A DNA stretch of 64,000 nucleotides from assembly GCF_002162135.1 (NCBI RefSeq), contig NZ_CP021382.1, positions 248,001-312,000 on the forward strand, written 5' to 3'. The notes beneath the pieces were generated by a model that was given only the letters and a program-made list of their open reading frames with translations, made no database searches and was not told the origin of the DNA. The DNA comes from Cellvibrio sp. PSBB006 (lineage in GTDB: Bacteria; Pseudomonadota; Gammaproteobacteria; Pseudomonadales; Cellvibrionaceae). Shown one piece after another: positions 25,062 through 34,303 of this stretch (positions within the stretch are counted from its first letter, which is position 1; the number at the start of each line of letters is the position of its first letter). Made by a program: the position numbers and the translations under genes.

Positions 25062-26129
25062 ATGCAGAACAAACCTATTGATGAACGTACTTTTTATCGG
25101 GGAGTACTGGTGCTGCTAACACTGACCGGGCTTATGGGCCTGGCAGCCAGCGTTTTGCACTACCTGGAGCCGGAACCAGAGCTTATGGATTTAGTCATCC
25201 CGCCCCTGGTTAGTCTCGCGAATCTTGCACTTGCGATTTGGCTAATATGTCAGCCGAAGCGCCTCTTACACGTCGTCTATTCAGCTTTTGTTGTAGGCAT
25301 TGCCGCACTGTCGTTACCGGCCTGGTATTACAGCCTGCGCGCGAATCAATCTCCCGATATTCTGCTGATTAACATTTTCCCGCCTATTTCCTCCTTCCTC
25401 ATTATTCTGATTGTGCTGGTGATGGTCATACTTCCACCGCGGCGCGCCTTTCCGATTATGATCGCGGCCTGGGCGTTAAACGCGGTGCCGATCCTGGGTT
25501 ATTTATTGACACATAAAGAGGAATTCTGGTCACCGCGCGGCCAGGAAATGTTTATGAGTTATGGTTTGGCTATTTTATTGTTATTGGTTTTACTGCCGTT
25601 TCAATACCGGGCGCGTCTGCAAATTGAGCGCTTACAACATGATAATTCCCATATGCACAAACTGGCCGAACGCGATGAACTGACGCGACAATATAATCGT
25701 TGGGGCGGCCAGCGATTGCTCGATGATTTTATGCGTAGCGGCGTCGCCGGCAGCATCATTATGTTGGACATTGATCACTTCAAGCAGATTAACGATACCC
25801 ACGGTCACCTGATAGGCGATAGCGTGTTACAACAATTTGCAACGCGTGTGAGTGGCGCACTACGCAGTGACGGTTATTTGATTCGTTGGGGCGGTGAAGA
25901 ATTTCTGGTTGTGATTCGCGGGATTGCAGAACAGGATGTGTTGACGGTGGCAGAGCGGTTGCGCAATGCAATTAATCGAGAACTGTTTCCCGGGGTAGGC
26001 AAATTGACTGCCTCAGGCGGCGCCACGTCACGGCGAGAAGATGACACCTTGGAAAGTTTAATTGCACGGGCGGATAAAGCGCTTTATGAAGCCAAGGTGA
26101 ATGGTCGTGATCAAGTGGTGTGTGACTAA
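25062..26129 (+). CDS. Membrane-bound diguanylate cyclase with altered I-site
   Basis: A 355-residue enzyme with about six transmembrane helices (about 12-185), a short linker and a GGDEF domain (about 195-353). The active site WGGEEF is intact and DIDHFKQINDTHGH is canonical. The position of the inhibitory I-site reads RSDG rather than RxxD, so product inhibition may be lost. The gene appears monocistronic. GGTAGAG before the ATG could be the ribosome-binding site. Its c-di-GMP could reach LapD. Confidence 0.9.
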   Translation: MQNKPIDERTFYRGVLVLLTLTGLMGLAASVLHYLEPEPELMDLVIPPLVSLANLALAIWLICQPKRLLHVVYSAFVVGIAALSLPAWYYSLRANQSPDILLINIFPPISSFLIILIVLVMVILPPRRAFPIMIAAWALNAVPILGYLLTHKEEFWSPRGQEMFMSYGLAILLLLVLLPFQYRARLQIERLQHDNSHMHKLAERDELTRQYNRWGGQRLLDDFMRSGVAGSIIMLDIDHFKQINDTHGHLIGDSVLQQFATRVSGALRSDGYLIRWGGEEFLVVIRGIAEQDVLTVAERLRNAINRELFPGVGKLTASGGATSRREDDTLESLIARADKALYEAKVNGRDQVVCD

Positions 26130-26527
26130 CATCTCCTCGGGACATCCAGAATTCCGAAAATGATCAGTAGTTGGCAATTTACTTTTCTTAATATATTAAC
26201 CAGGCAGATACCACTTCGATTAGCTGGCTGATTTCAGCATCTTCATATCGAGTTTTCAAAATTCTCTGCACCTCAATTCAAGCTGAATATTGGCTAGAAC
26301 CATCAGGCCAGCATCAGGTCTTTTCCTCGTATTTTGCAATCCGGGTTTTTTACGCATTGATTCAATAATCATCACGCTATGTGGCATTGCACACAGTCTT
26401 TAAAAAGATCTTTGAGGATCATGCCTCTACCTAACAAGAAAAGCCCCCCGATGTTTACGTTTCGTTCTTTGCACTCCGCTTTTTATTTCAAATCATGCAA
26501 TAACACCGATTAACTACGGAGAATTTT
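26130..26527. other. Intergenic region upstream of the PQQ dehydrogenase gene
   Basis: About 400 bases with no supported gene. It includes a 12-bp palindrome TTAATATATTAA near 26188-26199. The ribosome-binding site ACGGAGAATTTT lies just before the next start. Confidence 0.5.
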
Positions 26528-28570
26528 ATGCCAATGCGATTAACACCATCAGCGCTGTTCTTGAAAATACTATTCCTGAAAAGTTGCCTTACGGCGTTTC
26601 TGTTAGCGAGTGCAAGCCTTGCCAACGCCCAAGCTACCTCTTGGCAGTATTGCGCTAACGAAAATAATACATGCACGTTTTCAGGTGCGAAATTAGTTCG
26701 CTACGGCGCTGGCACAGTGTGGACCCAGCGTTTACAGATCAATTCTGTCAGCTGCAATAACGCGACTTTTGGCGATCCCTTACCTGGTACGTATAAGCGC
26801 TGCGAAATTGCGGAACCGCAATGGACAACATGTGCAAATGAAAATCAAACATGTACATTCAGTGGCAAAAAAATTGTCCGCTACGGTGCTGATACCCGGT
26901 GGAGACAAGGCGAATTTACGAATCAAGTGGAATGCAGAAACAGCGTATTTGGCGATCCGGCGGTAGGCACTTTTAAATCCTGTCAAATCGCGAATGGGGT
27001 GAATGACACCACAGCACCTACGCCGCCCACCAATCTGAGATTGTCCAATCTCACCTGTACATCGGCTACCTTGAGTTGGAATGCAGCGACAGACGACATT
27101 GCCGTTTCAGCCTATGACGTTTATCACGATGGTCAATTTATGGTGAACGTAGACGGTACAAAACTTTCCGCTGCGTTAACCCTGGAGCCAGGAGCGAACT
27201 GGGGTTTATATGTTAATGCTGTTGATGCGGCTGGCAATGTGTCGCAAGCAAGTACCACACTTCAAGTGGGCGTTCCGCAATGTGAAACAGATGTGACGCC
27301 ACCAACAACTCCGACAAACGTTGAAGGCGCCGCGACCGGCACTTCGATAACGCTGAGCTGGACGGCATCCACCGATAACGTTCAAGTGACGGGTTACGAT
27401 ATTTATCGCAATAACGCAAAAGTCGGCACCACACCTGACCTGACTTACGTTGATTCGGGATTAACAGCTAATACAACCTACCAATACTCGATAGCAGCAC
27501 GTGATGGGCAAGAAAATGTTTCCGCACGTAGCGCCAATATTAGCGTGACCACCGGTAGCGTTTGTTCCAGCCCGGTTTGCTCGGTTGAACAAGTCACAAC
27601 CGATACTGATATCCCATGGGGATTGGTAGCGCTGCCAGATGGTTCCATTTTGTATAGCCGTCGCGATGCGCACGACATTATTCGACTGCATGATGGCGTC
27701 AAGACAACTGTCGGCACTGTGCCGAACGTGGAAAGTACTGATGGCGAAGGTGGATTGCTAGGTCTTGCGGTTACCCAGGATTTCCCAGCCGACGACCCAT
27801 GGCTTTATATATTCCACACCAGCGCTACCGACAATCGTGTTGTGCGGATTCAATATATAAACGACGAACTGGATTTATCAACGCAAGAAGTTTTGTTAAC
27901 CGGCATTCTACGCAATAAATTTCATGATGGAGGCAGACTGCGCTTTGGCCCTGACGGAAAATTATATGTTGCAACCGGTGATGCCCAGGCAGCCAACAGC
28001 GCACAAGATATCAATAGCCTCAATGGCAAGATATTGCGAATGAACCCCGATGGCAGCGTACCCTCCGATAATCCTTTCAGTAATTATGTATGGACCTATG
28101 GTCATCGCAATCCGCAAGGATTAGCGTTTGATTCTTCAGGTCGCTTATGGCAGCAGGAATTCGGCGACGGCTCGCTTGACGAAACGAACCTGCTGGAAAA
28201 AGGCGGTAACTATGGCTGGCCGATTTGTGAAGGCACGCTGTCTAAATCCGGTAGCGGATGTGCTACACCGGGCTTCATAGCGCCCAGGAAGACGTACAGA
28301 ACGGCAGATGCATCATGTAGTGGTATAGCGATTCTGGAAGACGTACTGTACATCGCATGCCTGCGCGGAAACCGCGTTTATCGCCACGACATTAACGGCA
28401 GCGACCTCACCAATTCGCAGCAACTTTTTGTGGGCACTTACGGCAGGATACGGACTGTAGAACCAAGTATTGAAGGTGATTTATGGATGACAACCTCAAA
28501 CAACGGTGACAAGGATAGTACGCCTAACAACAGCAATGAAGAAATTTTCAAAGTGTATCTGAACAGATAA
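26528..28570 (+). CDS. Secreted PQQ sugar dehydrogenase-like protein with Cys repeats and two FN3 domains
   Basis: A 680-residue exported protein. The signal peptide ends near residue 35 (ANAQA). Two homologous ~54-residue four-Cys modules follow (about 37-150, pattern CANExxTCTFSGxKxVRYGAxTxW...FGDPxxGTxKxC), then two fibronectin type III domains (about 158-247 and 250-338). Last is a six-bladed GSDH/Yli-type propeller (about 345-675) with PWGLVALPDG, HDGGRLRFGPDGKLYVATGD, GHRNPQGLAF and NYGWP. These motifs are those of soluble PQQ-dependent aldose dehydrogenases. The Cys modules probably bind carbohydrate. It may oxidise sugars outside the cell; PQQ genes are not in the window. Confidence 0.87.
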   Translation: MPMRLTPSALFLKILFLKSCLTAFLLASASLANAQATSWQYCANENNTCTFSGAKLVRYGAGTVWTQRLQINSVSCNNATFGDPLPGTYKRCEIAEPQWTTCANENQTCTFSGKKIVRYGADTRWRQGEFTNQVECRNSVFGDPAVGTFKSCQIANGVNDTTAPTPPTNLRLSNLTCTSATLSWNAATDDIAVSAYDVYHDGQFMVNVDGTKLSAALTLEPGANWGLYVNAVDAAGNVSQASTTLQVGVPQCETDVTPPTTPTNVEGAATGTSITLSWTASTDNVQVTGYDIYRNNAKVGTTPDLTYVDSGLTANTTYQYSIAARDGQENVSARSANISVTTGSVCSSPVCSVEQVTTDTDIPWGLVALPDGSILYSRRDAHDIIRLHDGVKTTVGTVPNVESTDGEGGLLGLAVTQDFPADDPWLYIFHTSATDNRVVRIQYINDELDLSTQEVLLTGILRNKFHDGGRLRFGPDGKLYVATGDAQAANSAQDINSLNGKILRMNPDGSVPSDNPFSNYVWTYGHRNPQGLAFDSSGRLWQQEFGDGSLDETNLLEKGGNYGWPICEGTLSKSGSGCATPGFIAPRKTYRTADASCSGIAILEDVLYIACLRGNRVYRHDINGSDLTNSQQLFVGTYGRIRTVEPSIEGDLWMTTSNNGDKDSTPNNSNEEIFKVYLNR

Positions 28571-28578
28571 CATCGAAA

Positions 28579-28613
28579 AAGATCAATGCCGCTCATAGGG
28601 CGGCATTGATCTT
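28579..28613. terminator. Hairpin after PQQ dehydrogenase gene
   Basis: AAGATCAATGCCGC pairs perfectly with GCGGCATTGATCTT around a 7-base loop, nine bases beyond the stop. There is an A-run before it but no clear T-run after it, so termination on the plus strand may be weak, or stronger for transcripts on the minus strand. Confidence 0.65.
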
Positions 28614-28706
28614 CCAGTCGAAGAAACGGTCCAGTGTGTCTCTATACAACAACATACAACTACCCTGGTTCATCGTTCAACAATGTTCCGTCAATGTGAT
28701 AATTAA

Positions 28707-29801
28707 CTAGTGACGATCATTGCCTAAATACCGCGTCAACACCGTCTGCCAATCGTCATTGGCAATTACGCGCAAGAGTGCCAGATTCAATGGGCCACGC
28801 AACGGACTATCTTGCTGTACGGCAATAGCATAATCCTGGCGTTCGAATGTCTCTGCTAGCACATCGGTGCGTTTTGGATATTGTTGGTGAGATAGGTGCA
28901 ACAATATTGGCCGATCATAAACGACCGCTTGAAATTGTCCTTTTGCGAGGCCCTCAGTGGCGGTTGCCAGATTGGGTTGTGGGGAAAAGCCTATTCCGTT
29001 GTCACGCAAAAATTCAGCGCTGACAGAATTTTTTACTGTTGCGACACGAACGTTCGGCAAATCATCCAACCCGCGCACACGGGAATCCAGTTGGCTGACG
29101 GTAAGGCTCGTGGTGATTGCGGCGGTAAAGCTCGACACAATAATCAAACCGGCAAACATCCATATTAAACCCACGACACGTCCGGCAAGGGTAATGGGTG
29201 CTTTATCCCCATAACCGACAGTGGTCATTGTCACTGCCGCCCACCAAAAACTTGAACCAATACCCTCGGCGGGTGAACCGCCAAACATGGCCTGATTTTT
29301 ATGGCGCTCGGCGAGCCAAAGAAAAACGCCTACCAACAGCAATAGCCCACACAAAGCCGCAATAACCAACATGAATTTCCAGGAGAAGAAACGCTGAAAC
29401 ATATCGATGACCGAGCTTTCCTGACGGGTAACCGCGATAGCCAAACCGGTGGTGTGAAAAGGGTGAGTAAAATCTATTTGTTGTTCCCGCTTCGCCGTGA
29501 CCGTTAATGCGGCCACGGAAACATCTAATGTGCCATCTTGCAGGCCGCTGATAAGCTCCGATAAGGGCGTCTCGCGAAATTCATACTGCAGTCCCATCTC
29601 TTCCGCAATGCGTTGCCATAATTCAATGCTGATTCCGGAGAATGTGCCATCCTCCTCTTTTATCACAAACGGTGGCGCTACCTTGGTCCCGATAATGAGC
29701 GGTGCGTTCTCGTTAGATTGAGCGAAGCAGGGCAGAGAAAGGAGCAGGCAGGCGAGATAAATTAAAATGCGATACATAGTGGGCCTCATTGTCACATCCA
29801 T
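28707..29801 (-). CDS. Bacterial ionotropic glutamate receptor-like channel (GluR0 type)
   Basis: A 364-residue protein in which a periplasmic binding protein type 3 domain is split by an ion pore. After a signal peptide (to about 27, CFAQS) comes lobe S1 (about 30-135), a helix (about 140-170), a pore loop with the potassium filter TTVGYGD (about 190-200), a second helix ending in SSFTAAITTSL, which resembles the SYTANLAAF gating motif of eukaryotic receptors, and lobe S2 (about 240-355). The ligand is probably an amino acid, opening a potassium channel. It has no transporter permease partner nearby, as expected for a receptor. Confidence 0.9.
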   Translation of the reverse strand: MDVTMRPTMYRILIYLACLLLSLPCFAQSNENAPLIIGTKVAPPFVIKEEDGTFSGISIELWQRIAEEMGLQYEFRETPLSELISGLQDGTLDVSVAALTVTAKREQQIDFTHPFHTTGLAIAVTRQESSVIDMFQRFFSWKFMLVIAALCGLLLLVGVFLWLAERHKNQAMFGGSPAEGIGSSFWWAAVTMTTVGYGDKAPITLAGRVVGLIWMFAGLIIVSSFTAAITTSLTVSQLDSRVRGLDDLPNVRVATVKNSVSAEFLRDNGIGFSPQPNLATATEGLAKGQFQAVVYDRPILLHLSHQQYPKRTDVLAETFERQDYAIAVQQDSPLRGPLNLALLRVIANDDWQTVLTRYLGNDRH

Positions 29802-30072
29802 CCGAAGGGCTGATGAGTCAAATCAGACAGAGGAAAGACTGTACAATTGGAGATGACTTTTGTATTGGTCGAGAAATGATACAGTGTATTAGGTTAGTGT
29901 TCAAAGATCTCAAAAGAGGCAATGAATGGCGAGGCTACTTTCCCTGATTATTAACTGATTAGCTCAGGTGTAAATAGTGCTATGTAAAATGACGGATCTA
30001 GTTAGGGACAACTGTACTTGAATTATCCTAAAGCTCTAACTCACTTGTAGTTAGAATCGATCTTGGCTCGAA

Positions 30073-31176
30073 CTAAACCTTTTGAAGAAGAAACCTCCCT
30101 AAAGGGACAAATTCAGTGGTTCCTATAGGATGCACAGATTTATTTATTCTATGCAAGTGAGGCGAGATGCTTGACTGATTACCTAATACTTGAAGTCCTA
30201 GGTGTTCTTGCTCCGCCGAGGTAATAGCAAGTTTACCTTTTATCATGTCTCTCCAATTAGGTTCGTTTATGGAGAGATGTATCCCTTCAAAGTTGATATA
30301 ACCAAGCCGTGCTGTTTCAATGATTGATTTTATAAGCACCAAATATTTTTCACAGATTTTCTTCCATTGGTTTGCTTCCAATGATTCTGCGATTGCGCAA
30401 AGTTCTTTAAATAGCTGCTCAGGTGTGCAGAAGTTGCAAAGCGATGATCCAAAAAAAATCAACCAGTCATAGAATAGTTCAGGGTTTTGTGCTGTGCTGA
30501 ACCAACGATCACCAATTAGTGACATCAACTCTAAAGTAATACCTGCTTGAGTTTGTAGATTTAGAACTTCGATTGCGGTGAGCTGCTTCGATTTGAGGAT
30601 AGCGCCTTCAAGATATGAACGACTATAGACTTTTCCATAATCATTAACCAAGCCGACATGCTTTCGAGTGTTTCGATTAACTGAGCCAACCATCCTGACC
30701 AAAAATGCGATGTCAAGGTTACATTTTTCTGGATTAAATCCTATAGCAGCTTCATGTAAAGCTTGTTGAAGCAGTGTATATATGTAGAACTCATGGTTCT
30801 TGATGGGGGTTTCGAGTATCCAAAGCAGTGTGTATTTTTCCCCGTCGAATACCGTGGCGGTGGGTAGTGGAATACCCTTATTTTCTAATCTTAACGTTAA
30901 CAGAATGTAAGTGTTCCATTCCACTTTTGGCACTTGTAGGTGAAGACAGTTGGAGTGAGAAAAATTGAGTAGTAGTGGCTGGCCTGAAAAGGCTGCGGTT
31001 GAAAAATATATCTCTTCTAATCCGCATGCTTGGCGCGATATTTTTGCAAGGTCAATAGTAGATATTTGGGTTTGCACATAAGACTTTTGCCGCCTCCTGT
31101 GCAAAACAAGATTTCCAGCTTGCCCATCCCTAGGATGAAACATCCGAAAAAACTCCTCAGGGCGAGCAAAATTCAT
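30073..31176 (-). CDS. Primase/replication-initiator-like protein (AEP-type fold, divergent)
   Basis: A 367-residue protein in an AT-rich island. Its middle (about 90-200) follows the layout of primase-like replication proteins of plasmids and integrative elements. A strand-loop ATVFDGEKYTLLWILETPI corresponds to their VxSGGGLHxYWxLDE, and DIAFLVRMVGSVNRN corresponds to their DxAxVLRVPGTxNRK. The early EIYFSTAAFS matches their VYFSxxxF. The acidic DxD expected before the first of these is not obvious (LLTLRLEN), so catalysis may be lost. The C-terminal half is unassigned, with no helicase motif. AGGTGAAACC gives a ribosome-binding site. It may be a relic or a working initiator of the island. 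Confidence 0.55.
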   Translation of the reverse strand: MNFARPEEFFRMFHPRDGQAGNLVLHRRRQKSYVQTQISTIDLAKISRQACGLEEIYFSTAAFSGQPLLLNFSHSNCLHLQVPKVEWNTYILLTLRLENKGIPLPTATVFDGEKYTLLWILETPIKNHEFYIYTLLQQALHEAAIGFNPEKCNLDIAFLVRMVGSVNRNTRKHVGLVNDYGKVYSRSYLEGAILKSKQLTAIEVLNLQTQAGITLELMSLIGDRWFSTAQNPELFYDWLIFFGSSLCNFCTPEQLFKELCAIAESLEANQWKKICEKYLVLIKSIIETARLGYINFEGIHLSINEPNWRDMIKGKLAITSAEQEHLGLQVLGNQSSISPHLHRINKSVHPIGTTEFVPLGRFLLQKV

Positions 31177-31693
31177 TTTGGTTTCACCTACTTTTCAGGG
31201 GAAATAGGAAAACTTACATTTCATACCATATATTGTGTATATATACTTACAAAACACAATATATGGTATTTTTACGGCTGGCTAATAATTTTTAGTTATT
31301 GTGGCTAAATTTAGCTCTATCTTGTTGGAATATGTGGCGAGGTTAGATTAGAAAGAGAGCTGCCAAGAAGAAGTTACCACGACCGCTGGGCGGCACTATT
31401 TGGAAGGCATGCAGGAGTTGAATTCAGGCTTAGTTGCGGATGATACTTATATTTAGAGCTGTGTTAGAGCTGCTGTTCAAGATAAGCTCACATGCCTGAA
31501 CTTCGCCCAAGTGAGCTTTCCTATACGATAGAGATAGCTGTTGTTTACAATTAGGGGGAATGCCTCATAGCCCACTGTATATGATCAATCAATACCTGCA
31601 ATAAATCAGGCGAGATGGATCGCAATCAATATTGGTGAGTATATTAGAATTAAAGTTTAATTGAATTAGCACAATTTTTTGGTTCGGATAAAA
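31177..31693. other. Non-coding centre of the island
   Basis: About 515 AT-rich bases between divergent genes. It holds the 47-bp inverted repeat (31223-31269). A short open stretch at about 31315-31443 encodes 40 or so residues including LERELPRRSYHDRWAALFG, which reads like protein but has no start signal and may be a gene remnant. Confidence 0.45.
31223..31269. repeat. 47-bp perfect inverted repeat with 16-bp arms
   Basis: ATACCATATATTGTGT at 31223-31238 is the exact reverse complement of 31254-31269, with a 15-base AT-rich spacer. It lies 46 bases upstream of the primase-like gene start. Possible roles are an autoregulatory operator or an initiator-binding site for replication of the island. 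Confidence 0.8.
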
Positions 31694-32728
31694 ATGAAGA
31701 AGAATAATAGAAAAAAAAGAGTTGTATATGTGATTGGAGCTGGCTTCTCCGCTGGGCTTGGATTTCCAACAATTACTAATTTGCTGCCAAAATTTCTTAA
31801 AAAATTAGATAATTCATCTTTATTTCATGAGATAGAAAGAATAATTAGCTTTCATCATCCAAAATTTAATATAAAAGATAAAGATACCTTCCCTAATGTG
31901 GAATTGTTGTTATCTGAAATGCAGGCAAATGAACAATTATTTAGAGCGAGTAGGATTACTGATGGAAATTTTAAAGCTGATGATTTGGTCAATATAAGGC
32001 AAGAATTTCTCTTTGAATTGGCAAGTTGGTTTCATGAATTGCAAAAAAAATCTTTAAGAAATAAGCCATTATGGCTAGAAAAATTTGTAGATAGAATTCA
32101 ACAAGAGCAGGCGCAGATTATTTCATTTAATTGGGATTTGGTGTTAGATGAGCTTCTATTTGGTGAATCCCATGATCGGGGGAATTATGGATTTGGACGA
32201 CGTCGTGATGGGGTTCGTTTAATTAAGCCTCATGGATCTCTTAACTGGTATGAGGGAGATACGGGCCGCTATATAAAGAAAGATAAAAAATACAGATTAA
32301 CAGGAAGCAAAGAAAAGCCATTCTTTGCTTTTATGCATTATCGTGGCGTTTTTTCAACAAAGCGTACGTATATGCCTTTAATTATTCCACCAGTACAGAT
32401 AAAGCAGTTCCGAGGGGCTTTGTACAGGCGGCTTTGGCAAGAAACAGTTCATATCATTAGCGAGGCGCATGAAATTAATTTTCTAGGTTATTCTTTGGCT
32501 AGTGCAGATTTTCATGCACGTTTTATATTGAGATGTGGTTTTCATAATCAGACAGAGGGGATTATCAAAGCCGATGGTACGCGAGAGGCACCTACGGGGC
32601 CTGCGGAGGTGGTAGTTGTAGATCCATCTGAAGCGAGTCAAAAGCGAATTAAGGATGTGATAGGAAACGATTGCGACTATATGTGGCATAAAAAGACAAT
32701 AGAAGATTGGGTTCTTTCTAAAAAATAA
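31694..32728 (+). CDS. SIR2-family protein, probable NAD-consuming defence effector
   Basis: About 345 residues from the ATG at 31694; a TTG five codons earlier is less likely. The N-terminal Rossmann motif is VYVIGAGFSAGLGFP (about 10-24), followed by IISFNWDLVLDELL (about 145-158) and LIKPHGSLNWY (about 178-188), the hallmarks of the SIR2_2 class seen in bacterial antiphage systems. The family's SIR2 domains often hydrolyse NAD to stop infected cells. The His in KPHGS matches the catalytic histidine position. There is no TIR, SLOG, Argonaute or HerA partner nearby. The gene is much more AT-rich than the chromosome around it, which suggests transfer. Confidence 0.8.
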   Translation: MKKNNRKKRVVYVIGAGFSAGLGFPTITNLLPKFLKKLDNSSLFHEIERIISFHHPKFNIKDKDTFPNVELLLSEMQANEQLFRASRITDGNFKADDLVNIRQEFLFELASWFHELQKKSLRNKPLWLEKFVDRIQQEQAQIISFNWDLVLDELLFGESHDRGNYGFGRRRDGVRLIKPHGSLNWYEGDTGRYIKKDKKYRLTGSKEKPFFAFMHYRGVFSTKRTYMPLIIPPVQIKQFRGALYRRLWQETVHIISEAHEINFLGYSLASADFHARFILRCGFHNQTEGIIKADGTREAPTGPAEVVVVDPSEASQKRIKDVIGNDCDYMWHKKTIEDWVLSKK

Positions 32729-32862
32729 TATGTGTTGAGTGTTAGTTGTTAACACCAGAGCTTCTGCTGCCCATATTGAGAATAAGGAGGCTTTTAAAAT
32801 AGTTGTAGGGGTTTGGATTGCCGAGTTTTCCATGAATCTATTGAAATCTTTACACCATTGGT

Positions 32863-32890
32863 AAAAAGCCCTCCAAAAGGAGGGCTTTTT
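32863..32890. terminator. Bidirectional terminator between SIR2 gene and nrdB
   Basis: AAAAAGCCCTCC pairs perfectly with GGAGGGCTTTTT around AAAA. A-run and T-run on either side allow termination in both directions, fitting the convergent SIR2 and nrdB genes. Confidence 0.9.
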
Positions 32891-32904
32891 ATTTCTCATG
32901 TCAT

Positions 32905-32960
32905 GAGATGTGTCGCGCTATGACATCGGATGCGTCGCTTATGACACAGGTTGTGTCGTT
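32905..32960. repeat. Tandem TGTC/GACA repeats at island edge
   Basis: Three imperfect units of 21-22 bases read GTGTCGCGCTATGACATCGG, then GCGTCGCTTATGACACAGG, then GTGTCGTTCGCC. Each has a TGTC-n7-GACA-like inverted core. Such repeats are typical of transposase or integrase binding sites at element ends; the matching opposite end was not found. Confidence 0.5.
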
Positions 32961-32976
32961 CGCCGCTAGCCCTTAC

Positions 32977-34218
32977 TTAATCCCAGCTCAAAGCCCCACC
33001 AGTCTGATACTCAATCACGCGCGTCTCAAAGAAATTCTTCTCCTTCCGCAAATCCATAATCTCACTCATCCACGGGAAGGGATTCTGTGCACCTGGATAC
33101 TGCTCTTTCAAGCCAACTTGCGAGCAGCGGCGGTTGGCGATGAAGTGGAGGTATTCTTCCATCATGGCGGCGTTCATGCCGAGGACGCCGCGGGGCATGG
33201 AGTCGCGGGCGTAGGCGATTTCGAGTTCGGTGCCTTGCAGGATCATCTGGATAACTTCTTGCTGGAATTCTTGCGTCCACAGGTGCGGGTTTTCCAGTTT
33301 GATCTGGTTGATCACGTCGATGCCGAAGTTCAAGTGCATGGATTCGTCGCGCAGGATGTATTGGAACTGCTCGGCGACGCCGGTCATCTTGTTGCGGCGG
33401 CCCATGCTGAGGATTTGGGTAAAGCCGCAGTAGAAGAAGATGCCTTCGGTGACCACATAGAAAGCCACGAGGTTGCGCAGCAGTTCCTGGTCGTTTTCCG
33501 GGGTGCCAGTTTTGAAGGTGGGGTTGCCGAGGCTTTGGGTGTGCTTGAGGCTCCACGCGGCTTTGTTGGCAACGCTGGGTAATTCGCGGTACATGTTGAA
33601 GACTTCGCCTTCGTCCATGCCCAGGGATTCGATGCAGTATTGGTAGGCGTGGGTGTGGATGGCTTCTTCAAACGCCTGACGCAGGATGTACTGGCGGCAC
33701 TCGGGGTTGGTGATCAAGCGGTAGATCGCCAGTGCGAGGTTGTTGGCGACCAGTGAGTCGGCGGTGGAGAAGTAGCCGAGGCTGCGCATGACCAGGCGGC
33801 GTTCGTCTTCGGTGAGGCCGTCTTTGCTGCGCCACAGGGCGATGTCGGCGGTCATGTTCACTTCTTGCGGCATCCAGTGGTTGGAGCAGCCGTCCAGGTA
33901 TTTTTGCCAGGCCCAGTCGTATTTAAAGGGTACGAGCTGGTTAAGGTCGGCGCGGCAGTTGATCATCATCTTGTCGTCAACCTGGATGCGCGCGGCGCCC
34001 ATTTCCAGTTCTTCGAGGCCGGGGGTTGGGTCGAGGTCAGCCAATGCAGCGCGGGCTTTGGCCAGTTCGGGGCTGACTTTTTCGTTGGGGTTGTTTGCCG
34101 GTGCGGCAGCCTGGGCTTCAGTGTCTGCCGGGCGTGCGGGGGCTTTCGGCTCGCGGTAGGCGGGGGCCGATTTTGCTTTGGGGGTTTCTTCGTTGTTGAA
34201 ATCGTCCCAACTCAGCAT
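32977..34218 (-). CDS. nrdB: Class Ia ribonucleotide reductase beta subunit
   Basis: A 413-residue R2 protein that holds the di-iron tyrosyl radical needed for dNTP synthesis. The ATG at 34218 has AAAGGA eight bases upstream and replaces a start 19 codons earlier. A disordered acidic and Pro/Ala-rich N-terminal extension (about 1-80) precedes the helical core. Iron ligands are visible in [11 protein letters not shown] and DESMHLNFG. The conserved C-terminal tail ends in QTGGALSWD, the part that docks onto NrdA. It lies 169 bases downstream of nrdA in the same direction. Confidence 0.96.
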   Translation of the reverse strand: MLSWDDFNNEETPKAKSAPAYREPKAPARPADTEAQAAAPANNPNEKVSPELAKARAALADLDPTPGLEELEMGAARIQVDDKMMINCRADLNQLVPFKYDWAWQKYLDGCSNHWMPQEVNMTADIALWRSKDGLTEDERRLVMRSLGYFSTADSLVANNLALAIYRLITNPECRQYILRQAFEEAIHTHAYQYCIESLGMDEGEVFNMYRELPSVANKAAWSLKHTQSLGNPTFKTGTPENDQELLRNLVAFYVVTEGIFFYCGFTQILSMGRRNKMTGVAEQFQYILRDESMHLNFGIDVINQIKLENPHLWTQEFQQEVIQMILQGTELEIAYARDSMPRGVLGMNAAMMEEYLHFIANRRCSQVGLKEQYPGAQNPFPWMSEIMDLRKEKNFFETRVIEYQTGGALSWD

Positions 34219-34303
34219 GGGTTTGGTCCTTTCTGTTGAGGGTTTTAAGTCGCCAGGGCCTGGGCCTGGTTGCAAGTGTTTTGTGCCCTGATCGGGCTTA
34301 TTT

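Larger units (their letters stand above)
29802..32976. mobile_element. AT-rich accessory island
   Basis: Base composition drops sharply relative to both flanks; the two genes inside (replication/primase-like, minus; SIR2, plus) use AT-rich codons unlike their neighbours. The island sits between a chromosomal channel gene and nrdB. It contains a 47-bp inverted repeat upstream of the primase-like gene and TGTC/GACA repeats near its right edge. No integrase or transposase gene is visible, so the boundaries are approximate. Confidence 0.55.

Noticed and set aside
32740-32899. Minus-strand stretch encoding FYQWCKDFNRFMENSAIQ-like residues beside the SIR2 gene
   Set aside because: It starts inside the terminator, overlaps the SIR2 gene end and has no recognised relative; a decayed gene remains possible.
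32908-33582. 224-residue plus-strand frame opposite nrdB
   Set aside because: It is a shadow of nrdB's iron-ligand region.
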